Shown here in pieces: positions 48,534 through 57,521 of a stretch of 64,000 nucleotides of DNA. Made by a program: the position numbers and the translations under genes. The notes under the pieces were generated by a model. The model searched no databases. It was not told the origin of the DNA and saw only the letters and a program-made list of their open reading frames with translations. Each line of letters opens with the position of its first letter. Within the stretch, counting starts at the first letter, position 1. Origin of the DNA: Allopusillimonas ginsengisoli (GTDB lineage Bacteria; Pseudomonadota; Gammaproteobacteria; Burkholderiales; Burkholderiaceae_B). The stretch is from contig NZ_SDQE01000008.1 of NCBI RefSeq assembly GCF_004153455.1, positions 62,001 to 126,000 of the forward strand, given 5' to 3'.

Positions 48534-48875
48534 TCAAGGCTGTTTGGCGGCCTGATAAAGGTGGGTGCACCGCGTGCCCGTACGGCAATAGGCAAGCACC
48601 GGGGCGGGCAGCGTGTCGAGCAGTTCGGCAAAGCGCGCCACATCGTCGGGCGTCATGGCGCCGCTGACGACCGGCTGATATTCGATGCTCAGCCCAGCCT
48701 CCCGCGCGGCTGCCATGACATCAGCCGACAGCGGCTGATCAGGACCGCCCTCAAGATCGGGCCGATTGATGATTACACTTTTGAAGCCGGCGTCTGCAAC
48801 AGCCTGCATATCGTCGGGGGTGAGTTGCGGCGCTACCGCAAAATCTGAGGTAAGCGCATTGATTTGAACCGGCAT
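48534..48875 (-). CDS. TIGR01244/DUF442 family protein (beta-lactamase hydrolase-like phosphatase/sulfurtransferase fold)
   Basis: A 113-residue protein of the DUF442 type, with the Cys-based loop CRTGTRC (CX5R) near the C-terminus as in dual-specificity phosphatases and related sulfurtransferase-like proteins. The domain usually stands alone or precedes a metallo-beta-lactamase sulfur dioxygenase (Blh). Here it stands alone. The start ATG at 48875 follows AGGAGC. The gene is divergent from the acetyltransferase at 48932. Confidence 0.82.
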   Translation of the reverse strand: MPVQINALTSDFAVAPQLTPDDMQAVADAGFKSVIINRPDLEGGPDQPLSADVMAAAREAGLSIEYQPVVSGAMTPDDVARFAELLDTLPAPVLAYCRTGTRCTHLYQAAKQP

Positions 48876-48931
48876 GTGTAGCTCCTGTATATACTGATGT
48901 TTAGATCAGACGTGTCGATCAAGGAAATAGT

Positions 48932-49543
48932 ATGACCAGCGCTAAAGGCGCGCAAGCTTCTCCCCCCTCGAGTCCGAAAACCAGCATCCAGCCGCAAGCC
49001 GGCCTGGAAATCCGTGACGCCCGGCCGGAAGACATGGAACAGATACAGCGTATTTATGCGCATCATGTTCAGCATAGCATCGCCACATTCGAAGAAATCC
49101 CCCCCAGCGTACAGGAAATGCAGGAACGGCTGGCAAAAACCATGGCGCTGGGCTTGCCCTATCTGGCCGCCATCCTGGATGGCAAGGTCGCCGGCTACTG
49201 CTATGCCACGCTCTATCGCCCGCGAGCCGCCTACCGCTACACGCTCGAAGATTCCATCTACCTTGCGCCCGCGCAATCAGGTAAAGGCCTGGGCAAAGTG
49301 CTGCTGGCCGAGCTGATCCGCCGGTGCGAGCAAGGCCCCTGGCGGCAGATGGTTGCGGTGATAGCCGGCCACGACAACCGCGGCTCCATCGCCCTGCATC
49401 GCAACCTTGGATTTGCCTACGTCGGCTCGCAACCGGCGACCGGATACAAATTCAATCAATGGATAGATGTTGTATTCATGCAGCGCGCACTGGGCCCCGG
49501 CGCCGACACGCCGCCAGAGCCCTGGCAGGGCCCGCCCGCCTGA
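48932..49543 (+). CDS. GNAT N-acetyltransferase (phosphinothricin acetyltransferase-like)
   Basis: A 203-residue acetyltransferase with an N-terminal ~24-residue Ser/Pro-rich tail, then a Pat/YwnH-like domain: RDARPEDMEQIQRIYAHHV, SIATFEEIPPS, YRPRAAYRYTLEDSIYL and the acetyl-CoA loop QSGKGLGKVLL. The family acetylates phosphinothricin or methionine derivatives; the true substrate is unknown. The ATG at 48932 has AAGGAA upstream. A degenerate tandem repeat follows the gene. Confidence 0.87.
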   Translation: MTSAKGAQASPPSSPKTSIQPQAGLEIRDARPEDMEQIQRIYAHHVQHSIATFEEIPPSVQEMQERLAKTMALGLPYLAAILDGKVAGYCYATLYRPRAAYRYTLEDSIYLAPAQSGKGLGKVLLAELIRRCEQGPWRQMVAVIAGHDNRGSIALHRNLGFAYVGSQPATGYKFNQWIDVVFMQRALGPGADTPPEPWQGPPA

Positions 49544-49574
49544 TCCCACTGCGTTTTCAGCCAGGCGAAGCCGC

Positions 49575-49655
49575 TCCAATACTGCCCCAATACTGCCCCA
49601 ACACTGCCTCAATACCACCCCGATACCGCCTCGATACCGCCTTGATATCGCCTAA
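49575..49655. repeat. Degenerate ~10-11 bp tandem repeat
   Basis: About seven imperfect copies of an unit like CCCAATACTGC / CTCGATACCGC run from 49575 to 49655, just after the acetyltransferase gene. There is no hairpin or spacer pattern, and no reading frame with family likeness depends on it. Confidence 0.6.
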
Positions 49656-49708
49656 ATAGACCCGCCCGTCCAATGACGGCTCAATTGACGGCATCGTCCC
49701 TTTTTTAT

Positions 49709-49731
49709 AAGATTACTTTAAAATGAATCTT
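49709..49731. promoter_or_regulatory. NsrR-type operator upstream of the NO-response operon
   Basis: AAGATT-N11-AATCTT with an AT-rich centre (ACTTTAAAATG) closely matches the known NsrR consensus (AAGATGCATTTAAAATACATCTT type). It lies 56 bases before the hemoglobin start and overlaps a likely promoter. As nsrR itself is the third gene, this points to autoregulation by nitric oxide. Confidence 0.75.
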
Positions 49732-49786
49732 TAACGCACCAGCCTTTCTTTCCAACCGCCCCGCTCTCTCATCCGGACTGCTCCTC

Positions 49787-50191
49787 ATGACCCAAGACGC
49801 TCTTTGTACCGAAGAAGAAATCACCACACTGGTTCATGCTTTCTACGCCCGCGTGCGCGCAGATGATCTCATCGGCCCGATCTTTGACACCCATATCAGC
49901 GATTGGGACAAACACCTGGCCATCATGGTCCGATTCTGGTCTTCCGTCCTGCTTCGTGCGGGCACCTATAGCGGCACGCCCATGCCCAAGCATGTCGCGT
50001 TGCCCAATCTGCAACCCCATATGTTCACCCGTTGGCTGGATCTGTTTCACCAGACCACCGAAACCCTGCCCAATCGTTTGTTTGCCGAACGCGTCGAAGA
50101 GGCTGCCCAGCGCATCGCGCGCAGCCTGTGGTTTGGCTATCAAATGAACAATCATCCCGACCGCCTGCCCACAGAGTTCACTCATGGCTGA
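49787..50191 (+). CDS. Group III truncated hemoglobin
   Basis: A 134-residue globin of the trHbIII family, likely handling NO or oxygen in the cytosol. The family pattern is visible: FYARVRADDLIGPIFDTHISDW, FWSSVLLRAGTYSGTPMPKH with proximal His in the family position LFHQTTE, and a C-terminal FGYQMNN. nnrS overlaps the end by eight bases. The NsrR site upstream supports a nitrosative-stress role. Confidence 0.88.
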   Translation: MTQDALCTEEEITTLVHAFYARVRADDLIGPIFDTHISDWDKHLAIMVRFWSSVLLRAGTYSGTPMPKHVALPNLQPHMFTRWLDLFHQTTETLPNRLFAERVEEAAQRIARSLWFGYQMNNHPDRLPTEFTHG

Positions 50192-51431
50192 CACCAACCC
50201 GGCACCGGGCATCCGCGCGCAACCGCCAACGCCGTCCTCCGGCGCCCATCATGGCGCCCCGACCGTCAAGCCCTCCCCCGACCTTCAGGCTTTTCTCAGT
50301 CTCGGATTTCGTCCGCTGTACATCGCGGGTTGCGGCTGGGCGCTGATCTCGCTGGCCATCTGGATTTTTGCGCCAGCGCTGATCCGTCAACCCATGTGGG
50401 GTGTTGCCTGGCACGCACACGAAATGCTATGGGGGTTTATTGCCACCATCGCGGTGGGTTTTTTGCTTACGGCCAGCGCCACCTGGACGGGGTTCAACCC
50501 GCTGAAGGGCCTGGCGCTCGGCGCCGTATGCACCCTGTGGGTCATTGCCCGCATCGGCTATCTGGCGGGCGGCGACATCGCCTTTCATGTCGCGTTGTGC
50601 AGCGAAACCCTGTTCTTCGGAATTGCCTCGCTCTGTCTGCTGCGCGTGGTCGTCAAGGGCAAAAGCCGACGCAATCTGGGCTTGCCTTTTCTTACTCTGG
50701 GCCTGGGGGCTGCCAACCTGCTCTACGCGCTGGCTGCACAAGACAATGATTACATCGGGCTGATGCAGCGCTTTGAGCAAGGGCTGATCTGCATGGCAAT
50801 CATCGCGTTGTTGATCGCACGACGCGTCATTCCTTTTTTTTCCATGCGCATGCTGCCGGGCCTTGACATCCCCATGCTGGTTCGCAGCGGGCGCGTGCAA
50901 ATGGTTTTGAGCGTCGCCGCGATCGCGTTCAGCCTGATAGGCTGGCCTATCCCGATGGCCTTGGCGCTGGCGGCGACCGGCCTCGTTGGCCTGTGGCAGT
51001 TGCTCAACTGGAAGCCGCTGGCTGTGTTGCGCAAACCCATGCTGTGGATTCTGTATATGGGGTACGCCGCCCTGGCCATTGGCCTTGTCTTTGCCGCAGC
51101 GTATGCGGCGGGCCTGACCGCAGGAACACTGGCGCGTGCGGCCGTGCATGTGCATATCGTTGGCATAGGGGGATTTTCGGTGCTGATTATCGGCATGGTC
51201 ACACGTACCGCACTGGGCCATCTGGGTCGGCCGCTGGCGCTTGATACCAGTATGTTGGCCAGCTATTACTTGATGATCGCAGCCTTTGTGCTGCGTCTGG
51301 CGGCACTTGCGCCCGGTGAGTTCAGCCTGTTGCTGCTTCAGGCGTCGGCGCTATGCTGGACGGCCTGCATGGCGCTGTATCTATGGCGCTTTGTTCCCCT
51401 GCTCATACGCCCGCGTCCGGACGGCAGGTGA
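50184..51431 (+). CDS. nnrS: NnrS family membrane protein
   Basis: A 415-residue protein with about 12 hydrophobic segments and the NnrS features LGFRPLYIAGCGWALIS, AWHAHEMLWGF and GGFSVLIIGMVTRTALGHLGRPL. NnrS is a heme- and copper-containing membrane protein that protects against NO stress; its biochemical role is not settled. It lies between the globin and nsrR, with nsrR starting four bases after its stop. Confidence 0.93.
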   Translation: MADTNPAPGIRAQPPTPSSGAHHGAPTVKPSPDLQAFLSLGFRPLYIAGCGWALISLAIWIFAPALIRQPMWGVAWHAHEMLWGFIATIAVGFLLTASATWTGFNPLKGLALGAVCTLWVIARIGYLAGGDIAFHVALCSETLFFGIASLCLLRVVVKGKSRRNLGLPFLTLGLGAANLLYALAAQDNDYIGLMQRFEQGLICMAIIALLIARRVIPFFSMRMLPGLDIPMLVRSGRVQMVLSVAAIAFSLIGWPIPMALALAATGLVGLWQLLNWKPLAVLRKPMLWILYMGYAALAIGLVFAAAYAAGLTAGTLARAAVHVHIVGIGGFSVLIIGMVTRTALGHLGRPLALDTSMLASYYLMIAAFVLRLAALAPGEFSLLLLQASALCWTACMALYLWRFVPLLIRPRPDGR

Positions 51432-51435
51432 AAAC

Positions 51436-51885
51436 ATGCGGCTAACCACCATGACAGATTATGCGATACGCCTACTTATGTATGTAGGCCGGCACCCCGA
51501 CCGCCTGTGCACGATCGCGGAAATCGCCCGCGCCTATGGCATCTCTGAGCCGCACCTGATGAAAATCACACACAGGCTGGCCCAGCGAGGCTGGCTGGAA
51601 ACCATACGGGGCAAGAATGGCGGAATGCGTCTGGCCATGGCGCCGCAGAACGTGAATCTGGGCGCCGTCGTACGCGATACCGAAAACGACCTGGCGCTGG
51701 TGGAATGCCTGGGGCCAGACAACCGCTGCTCCCTGAGCGGCGCCTGTGGGCTCACCGGCATATTCCAGGGTGCGCTGATCGCGTTCATGCAACATCTGGA
51801 CGGCTACACCCTGGCGGATGTGCTCGAACAGCCTGCCAGCCGATCTGACTCCGATGAACAGCCTGTTCGTTTCCTGAAAGCGTAG
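51436..51885 (+). CDS. nsrR: Rrf2-family NO-sensing regulator NsrR
   Basis: A 149-residue Rrf2 repressor with an N-terminal winged helix (MRLTTMTDYAIRLLMYVG, YGISEPHLMKITHRLAQRG, GKNGGMRLA) and the iron-sulfur Cys cluster CLGPDNRCSLSGAC (three Cys). RLTTMTDYAIR and the spacing fit NsrR rather than IscR. The true start is the ATG at 51436, inside a longer open frame that begins within nnrS. The operator at 49709-49731 is the likely target. Confidence 0.9.
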   Translation: MRLTTMTDYAIRLLMYVGRHPDRLCTIAEIARAYGISEPHLMKITHRLAQRGWLETIRGKNGGMRLAMAPQNVNLGAVVRDTENDLALVECLGPDNRCSLSGACGLTGIFQGALIAFMQHLDGYTLADVLEQPASRSDSDEQPVRFLKA

Positions 51886-51893
51886 ACGCATTA

Positions 51894-51922
51894 CCGCTGG
51901 GCGCGCATGCTGCGCCCAGCGG
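51894..51922. terminator. Strong hairpin between nsrR and serA
   Basis: CCGCTGGGCGC and GCGCCCAGCGG form an 11-base-pair stem around GCATGCT, between the convergent nsrR and serA genes. No T tract follows on either side, so it may work as a blocking hairpin rather than a full terminator. Confidence 0.5.
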
Positions 51923-51935
51923 CTATCCTGGTGAA

Positions 51936-53138
51936 CTACCTGACAACGCTGCAACGCACCGTGATCGGATGATCGCGCAACAAGGACATCACCTGATCGT
52001 CGACAACGCCCTCTACGTCTGAAATGACATAACCGATCTGGCCACGGGTCTGTAATTGCTGGCTGACAATATTCAGGCCGCGTTCCGCCATGAGATTGCT
52101 GAGCGTACCCATGGCACCCGGCAAGTTGCGGTGCACATGGAGAATGCGCGCCGTACCCACCTGTTCCTGATAGGAAATTTCGGGAAAATTGACGGCGCCT
52201 TTGGTTGTGCCGCTGAGCAGGAAGCGCGAAAGCTTCTCGGCTACTTCCCGACCGATGTTTTCCTGGGATTCTTGCGTGCTGCCGCCAATATGCGGCGTAA
52301 GGATGACATTGCGCAAACCGATCAGCGGGCTGGCAAGCGCTTCGTCCCGGCTCTTGGGCTCGACAGGAAAGACATCCAGCGCAGCGCCGGACAAATGCCC
52401 GGATTCCAGGGCCTGGTGCAGGGCATCTATGTCCACCACAGTGCCACGCGAGGCATTGATAAGAATGGCCCCTTTTTTCATGGCGCCCAGGGTGGTCGCA
52501 TTCATGATGTTTTCGGTTGCCTTGCCGCCCGGAACATGCAGCGTGACAACATCAGCCTGGGCCAGGAGTTTCTCGAGTGAAGTCGTGGCCCGGGCATTGC
52601 CCAGCGGCAACTTGGCTTCGACATCATGAAAGATGACGCGCATCCCTGCGGATTCGGCCAGCGTGCCGACCTGCGATCCGATATTGCCGTAGCCAATGAT
52701 GCCCAGCGTCTTGCCGCGCGCCTCGAAGGCGCCGTCGGCCGTCTTGTCCCAAAAACCATGGTGTACCCGATCGTTTTTTTCGGGAATGCGTCGCAGCAAC
52801 AGGATGGCTTCGCCCAACACCAGTTCAGCCACGGAACGTGTATTGGAAAATGGCGCATTGAATACAGGCACACCACGCAGCATGGCGGTGTCAAGATCAA
52901 CCTGATTGGTGCCTATGCAAAAGCACCCAACCACCTGCAGGTCTTCTGCTTCGGCAAGTACTTCGGTGTCGAGCTGAGTACGAGACCGGATGCCCAAAAC
53001 CTGCGCGCCGCGTACTGCGGCGCGTAATTCCTTGGGCGGCAGCGCCGATGCATGCGTGATGACATCATCAAAGCCGGCGGCTGAAAAAACTTCTTTGGCA
53101 CTAGGGTGAATATTTTCGAAAAGGACGATGCGGGTCAT
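51936..53138 (-). CDS. serA: D-3-phosphoglycerate dehydrogenase
   Basis: First step of serine synthesis, oxidising 3-phosphoglycerate with NAD. The 400-residue protein has the NAD loop GIIGYGNIGSQVGTLAESAGM, the catalytic Arg in INASRGTVVDI, the Glu/His pair (LTPHIGGSTQESQE) and a C-terminal ACT domain for serine feedback (RILHVHRNLPGAMGTLSNLMAERGLNIVSQQLQTRG). The ATG at 53138 gives MTRIVLFENIHPSAKEVF; an upstream in-frame start at 53156 is less likely. Matches the E. coli-like form by length (410). Confidence 0.96.
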   Translation of the reverse strand: MTRIVLFENIHPSAKEVFSAAGFDDVITHASALPPKELRAAVRGAQVLGIRSRTQLDTEVLAEAEDLQVVGCFCIGTNQVDLDTAMLRGVPVFNAPFSNTRSVAELVLGEAILLLRRIPEKNDRVHHGFWDKTADGAFEARGKTLGIIGYGNIGSQVGTLAESAGMRVIFHDVEAKLPLGNARATTSLEKLLAQADVVTLHVPGGKATENIMNATTLGAMKKGAILINASRGTVVDIDALHQALESGHLSGAALDVFPVEPKSRDEALASPLIGLRNVILTPHIGGSTQESQENIGREVAEKLSRFLLSGTTKGAVNFPEISYQEQVGTARILHVHRNLPGAMGTLSNLMAERGLNIVSQQLQTRGQIGYVISDVEGVVDDQVMSLLRDHPITVRCSVVR

Positions 53139-53292
53139 TGAGTATCCAGCAAACAACGTGAAACATTAATTGTGGACTATTTTAGGACTAAATGCAGGCG
53201 AGGCCATTCCGGGTCTAGGGGAATACGGGATTCAAGCTATATGGATATAGGCCTGGGGATTAAGCGGACAAGAATCACTGCCGGCGCCCCGT

Positions 53293-54105
53293 TCAGCGCA
53301 TTGATTGGCGCTGCTGCGCCATCGAAGCAAAATAACGCGCAGGCGGCTGGCCCAACGATTTCTTGAACATGGTGATAAAGGCGGTGACGGACTCGTAACC
53401 CAGCTCGCCGGACACCTGCTGCACGGACGCGCCCGCCGACAACTGCCGCAAGGCAATAATCAATTGCAATTGCTGCCGCCATCGCCCGAAACTAAGCCCT
53501 GTTTCCTTGAGCACCAATCTTGTCAGTGTGCGTTCACTCATGGCAAAACGGCGCCCCCATTGCGCCAGCGTACTGCGATCGGCAGGATTGTCTGCCAGCG
53601 CTTGGGCAATGGCCTTGATGCGAGGCTCATCCGAAATAGGCAAATGCAATTGCTCGACCGGCATCTGTACGAGTTCGTCGAGCAAGACACACGCCATGCG
53701 GCCAGTGGCGCTATTGCGCGCGTAGGCTTGAGGCTGATTGGCCAGATGCTGGATAAGTTCGCGCAACAATGGACTGATCACCAATGTGCAGCAATCTCGG
53801 GGCATCTTTGCAGCGCCGGGCTCGACGAATAAAAAGCAAAGCCTGGCGTTAGCCGTTGCACGATTGCTGTGCGGCATGCCACTGGGCACCCAGACGGCGC
53901 AATTGGGCGGCACCATCCACAGTGCATTGGGCACTTCACACACCACACCGCCCTTGAGCGCAAAGACCAACTGACCTTTACGGTGCTGGTGCACGGGCGC
54001 TTCGCTCTCGTTATCGGCGACGTCCAGCCGCAAGGCAACGGCAGGGCTGGTGGTGGCGTCGGGATCGAAATCGCAGAGAGACAGTTGCAGCGATTGGGTT
54101 TGCAC
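53293..54105 (-). CDS. AraC-family regulator with cupin N-domain
   Basis: A 270-residue regulator with an N-terminal cupin fold (APVHQHRKGQLVFALKGGVVCEV) and a C-terminal double helix-turn-helix of AraC type (STLAQWGRRFAMSERTLTRLVLKETGLSF, GASVQQVSGELGYESVTAFITMFKKSLGQPP). The start is GTG at 54105. It is divergent from the MFS gene at 54204, which is a common arrangement for a regulator and the exporter it controls. Confidence 0.87.
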   Translation of the reverse strand: MQTQSLQLSLCDFDPDATTSPAVALRLDVADNESEAPVHQHRKGQLVFALKGGVVCEVPNALWMVPPNCAVWVPSGMPHSNRATANARLCFLFVEPGAAKMPRDCCTLVISPLLRELIQHLANQPQAYARNSATGRMACVLLDELVQMPVEQLHLPISDEPRIKAIAQALADNPADRSTLAQWGRRFAMSERTLTRLVLKETGLSFGRWRQQLQLIIALRQLSAGASVQQVSGELGYESVTAFITMFKKSLGQPPARYFASMAQQRQSMR

Positions 54106-54203
54106 GATTTGGCTGGAAATAGCGATAAATTGTCATTATATCTAAATTAATTTTCTCATCCTGCCCGTATTGTGTAGGCCTGACGCATTTTCCAGGTTTC
54201 TTG

Positions 54204-55391
54204 ATGACGGCCCAACAGACGTATTACCGCGCCACCAGCCCGTTGCTGCTGATTGCCGGCATATTGCTTATTGCTTCCACCCTGCGCGCGCCGATTACCG
54301 GCGTTGCGCCCGTGCTGTCCATGATTCAGGACAGCTTCGGCCTAAGCACCGCACAGGCCGGACTGCTGACGACTTTGCCGCTACTGGCCTTTGCCGCTAT
54401 TTCTCCTTTTTCTGCCCTGTTCGCGCGCAAATACGGACTGGAGCGCTCGCTGTTTTGCGCCCTGATCCTGATGGCCGGCGGTATCGCGCTGCGTTCAGCC
54501 GGCCCAGTCTGGTGTCTATACCTCGGTACCTGGATTATTGGTTCAGGCATCGCGGTCGGCAATGTCCTGCTCCCCAGCCTTTTGAAGCGGGATTTTCCGC
54601 AGCGCATCGCGGGGCTGACCGGCGCCTATGTGGTAACGATGGGCGTCGCTGCCGCGCTCGCTTCCGCCAGCGCGGTTCCGTTGGCAGGCATACCCGGCGC
54701 GGGCTGGCCCGTTGCCCTGGGCGCCATGATGCTTCTGCCCCTGGCAGCCCTGTTATGCTGGATTCCGCAGCGCTCACGCCATACGCCTCCCGCCTCGACC
54801 ACCAGCACGCCACCCCGCGGAGGGCGCATCTGGCACGCGTCGCTCGCTTGGCAGGTCACACTCTACATGGGCCTGAACTCCTTTCTCTATTACGTTCTGG
54901 CAGGCTGGCTGCCTGCCATACTTGCTGACGCCGGTTTTTCTCCGAGCGAAGCCGGCTCCCTGCATGGCTTCATGCAACTGGCATCAGCCATCCCCGGGCT
55001 GGCGCTGGCCTCTCTCGTGAGCCGCATGCAAGACCAGAAAGCCATTGCCCTCTGGAGCTCACTGTTAACCGCCACAGGCTTGCTGGGGCTGCTCATGTAT
55101 CCGGCGGGGGCTGTCATCTGGGTGCTTTGCTTTGGCGCCGGCACCGGCGCAGGTGTGACGCTGAGCCTGATCTTCATGAGCCTTCGCGTCTCCAGCGCTT
55201 CACAGGCAGCAGCACTGTCTGGCATGGCGCAATGCGTGGGCTATACCCTGGCCGCTTGCGGCCCGCCCTTGATCGGCATGCTGCATGATCGAACAGGAGG
55301 TTGGATGCTACCTCTTGCGGGCTGCGTCCTGCTGTCGCTGGTGATGACATTGTTCGGATTGCTGGCGGGGCGCGCGCGAACGATACAATAG
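54204..55391 (+). CDS. CynX/NimT family MFS transporter
   Basis: A 395-residue, 12-helix major facilitator with STLRAPITGVAPVLSMIQDSFGLS near the N-terminus, as in cyanate (CynX) and 2-nitroimidazole (NimT) carriers. The sequence FARKYGLERSLFCALILMAGGIALRS and GSGIAVGNVLLPSLLKRDFP also fit. The start is the ATG at 54204, after a TTG in frame. It is probably controlled by the divergent AraC regulator; the substrate is unknown. Confidence 0.87.
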   Translation: MTAQQTYYRATSPLLLIAGILLIASTLRAPITGVAPVLSMIQDSFGLSTAQAGLLTTLPLLAFAAISPFSALFARKYGLERSLFCALILMAGGIALRSAGPVWCLYLGTWIIGSGIAVGNVLLPSLLKRDFPQRIAGLTGAYVVTMGVAAALASASAVPLAGIPGAGWPVALGAMMLLPLAALLCWIPQRSRHTPPASTTSTPPRGGRIWHASLAWQVTLYMGLNSFLYYVLAGWLPAILADAGFSPSEAGSLHGFMQLASAIPGLALASLVSRMQDQKAIALWSSLLTATGLLGLLMYPAGAVIWVLCFGAGTGAGVTLSLIFMSLRVSSASQAAALSGMAQCVGYTLAACGPPLIGMLHDRTGGWMLPLAGCVLLSLVMTLFGLLAGRARTIQ

Positions 55392-55454
55392 GGAGCAACG
55401 CTCAGGCGACCGCTCCATGTTGGAAACAGGCCTGGGCGCAAGGGAGCCCCTCTC

Positions 55455-56381
55455 ATGAGCATCAAAGTCTTCATCGATGGCGCCGCTGGCACAACCGGCC
55501 TGCAAATACGCGAACGCCTGGCGCACGCACCGCGCTTCGAGGTCGTGCAACTGCGCGATGAAGACCGAAAATCTCCGCCCGCCAGGGCGCAAGCCATGAA
55601 CACCTCCGATTTCACCATCCTGTGTTTGCCAGACGACGCCGCGCGCGAAGCCGTTAGCCTCGCCGACGAACACGTACGCATCATTGATGCCAGCTCGGCG
55701 CATCGCACCTCGCCAGGCTGGGTCTATGGCCTGCCCGAACTCAGCGCGCAGCAAGAGGAGGACATCCGGCAGGCCAGGCGCGTGTCCAATCCTGGCTGCT
55801 ATCCCACGGGCGCCATTCTGCTTTTGCGTCCACTGGTCGACGCAGGGCTGTTGCCCTCTAGCCACCAGGCCAGCGTGTTTGCGGTGTCGGGCTATTCCGG
55901 CGCAGGCGCCGGCATGATACGCGAGTACGAAGGCGCACATGCCGCAGGCGAGGATATCGCGCCGCTACGCGGCTATGCGCTCAGCCTCAAGCACAAGCAT
56001 CAGCCCGAAATGCGCGACTACGCCGGGCTGACTTGCACACCGCATTTCATGCCAGTACTGGGCGACTATGCCCAGGGCATTCTGCTGTACATTCCGCTGC
56101 ATGCCAGCATGCTGTCTGACAACGCCGGCGCGAAAGACCTGCATGCAGCGCTGGCGCAGCATTACGCAAACAGCGAGTATGTATCTGTACAACCGCCGTT
56201 CGAATCGGGCACCACCGCCTATCTGCGGCCGGACAGCCTGAACGGCACCAACAAGGTAAACCTGTATGTGCTCGCCGACGCAGACGGTTCGCGCTTTACC
56301 TTGGCGGCCGTTTACGACAACCTTGGCAAAGGCGCCTCGGGCGCAGCGCTGCAGAATCTCATGATCATGGCAGGTGCTTAG
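55455..56381 (+). CDS. argC: N-acetyl-gamma-glutamyl-phosphate reductase
   Basis: Third step of arginine synthesis. The 308-residue protein is the short, type 2 form of ArgC. The NADP-binding site is IDGAAGTTGLQIRERL, the catalytic Cys is in SNPGCYPTGA, and the His-containing KHKHQPEM follows. The start ATG at 55455 lies 12 bases after AAGGGAG. It is not linked to other arg genes in this window. Confidence 0.95.
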   Translation: MSIKVFIDGAAGTTGLQIRERLAHAPRFEVVQLRDEDRKSPPARAQAMNTSDFTILCLPDDAAREAVSLADEHVRIIDASSAHRTSPGWVYGLPELSAQQEEDIRQARRVSNPGCYPTGAILLLRPLVDAGLLPSSHQASVFAVSGYSGAGAGMIREYEGAHAAGEDIAPLRGYALSLKHKHQPEMRDYAGLTCTPHFMPVLGDYAQGILLYIPLHASMLSDNAGAKDLHAALAQHYANSEYVSVQPPFESGTTAYLRPDSLNGTNKVNLYVLADADGSRFTLAAVYDNLGKGASGAALQNLMIMAGA

Positions 56382-56385
56382 ATGA

Positions 56386-56416
56386 CATGGCAGCGGGCCC
56401 ATGGCCTGCTGCCATG
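56386..56416. terminator. Hairpin between argC and the thioesterase gene
   Basis: CATGGCAGC / GCTGCCATG nine-base-pair stem with a 13-base loop, five bases after argC and in a convergent gap. No T tract is seen. Confidence 0.35.
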
Positions 56417-56453
56417 CCTGCCGCATACGTACGCCAAGCCCCGAACCGTTGCG

Positions 56454-56870
56454 TCAGGCGCGAACATTGACGATGGTTGCCTGCATCAGGGCGACCACTT
56501 TATACGAGGTTCCGGTAAAAGCCTGAACCTCGCCCGCGCAGACCGTCAGCAACTTGCCCGAACTCTGCACCTTGCCCACAGCCAGGAAACGTTCACCAAT
56601 CGCAGGCCGAACAAAATTGATCTTGAATTCGGCCGTCACCACTTCGCACTCAGCAGGCGCCTTGGTCAAGGCGGCATACCCACAGGCACTGTCAACCACG
56701 CTCGTAATGGCGCCCGCATGAACATAGCCGTGCTGCTGAGACAGTTTTTTTGAGAACGGCAAGGCAATGTGCACCTCACCCTCCTGGGCCAACACAAGTT
56801 GTGCGCCAAGTGTTTCCATCAGTCCCTGCGCGTTAAAGCTGGATGCGATTCTTTCTTGAATAGTGTTCAT
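56454..56870 (-). CDS. PaaI-type hotdog thioesterase
   Basis: A 138-residue acyl-CoA thioesterase-like protein of the PaaI/4-hydroxybenzoyl-CoA hotdog family. The core GYVHAGAITSVVDSACGYAAL has the Asp/Gly pattern of the active site, and EFKINFVRPAIGERFLAVGKV matches the family. The substrate is unknown. The start ATG at 56870 has a weak ribosome binding site. It is convergent with argC. Confidence 0.87.
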   Translation of the reverse strand: MNTIQERIASSFNAQGLMETLGAQLVLAQEGEVHIALPFSKKLSQQHGYVHAGAITSVVDSACGYAALTKAPAECEVVTAEFKINFVRPAIGERFLAVGKVQSSGKLLTVCAGEVQAFTGTSYKVVALMQATIVNVRA

Positions 56871-56993
56871 GCGTGCTTGAGCCTTTCCACTCGTTGCTGC
56901 ACGCCTGCCAGGTAAACATGCCCGGCTGCAAGGCGGCAGGCAGGGTAAAGTAGAGGTTGTACTACAAAATCAAACTTACGGTAGCGCCCAAGC

Positions 56994-57521
56994 ATGAAAA
57001 TCATCAACGTCTCACTGCCCGCCAAAATCTATCGCTACTCAACCCGCCAACATCTGGAGCGAAGCCTGAATCTGGGAGAGTTCCGGCTCTGCCCAGCCAG
57101 TAACTATACGGTGCAGGACGGTGGATCAATACCAGGCACAGGCACGCCTCGAAGCTATCTGCTTGTGTGCTTTTCGGACTACTTCAGCGACGCGTTGTTT
57201 GACGAGTTCCAGGATGCTGACGCCTGTCTGGCGATCACCAATGTTCATTCGTTCAGCGAGCGTATTCACGCCGCCGTCGAGGCAGCGCTGCCGGATTGGC
57301 ACGGCATTGAGGCCCGCGTCAGTTACGGAAAGCATAATCAGCTCGGGCCCGTGTTTTCCAAGCCCCTCACGTTCCAGCACCAACGGGAGTTCCGCTTTGT
57401 CTGGCAACCCGGCAAGCCGGTGGGCCAGATCGCGCCGGTTAAGGTAACACTAGGCAGCATTGCCGATATCGCAGAGATCATTGATCGGCCCAACGACCAA
57501 TCCAGCGCACCGCTAGCTTGA
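56994..57521 (+). CDS. Hypothetical protein, function unknown
   Basis: A 175-residue predicted cytosolic protein that I do not recognise. The first half has KIINVSLPAKIYRYSTRQHLERSLNLGEFRL, the second AAVEAALPDWHGIEARVSYG and HQREFRFVWQPGKPVG. No signal peptide, membrane helix or metal motif is visible. The gene overlaps the convergent LigB-type dioxygenase gene by nine bases (57513-57521). Composition looks like its neighbours. Confidence 0.7.
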   Translation: MKIINVSLPAKIYRYSTRQHLERSLNLGEFRLCPASNYTVQDGGSIPGTGTPRSYLLVCFSDYFSDALFDEFQDADACLAITNVHSFSERIHAAVEAALPDWHGIEARVSYGKHNQLGPVFSKPLTFQHQREFRFVWQPGKPVGQIAPVKVTLGSIADIAEIIDRPNDQSSAPLA

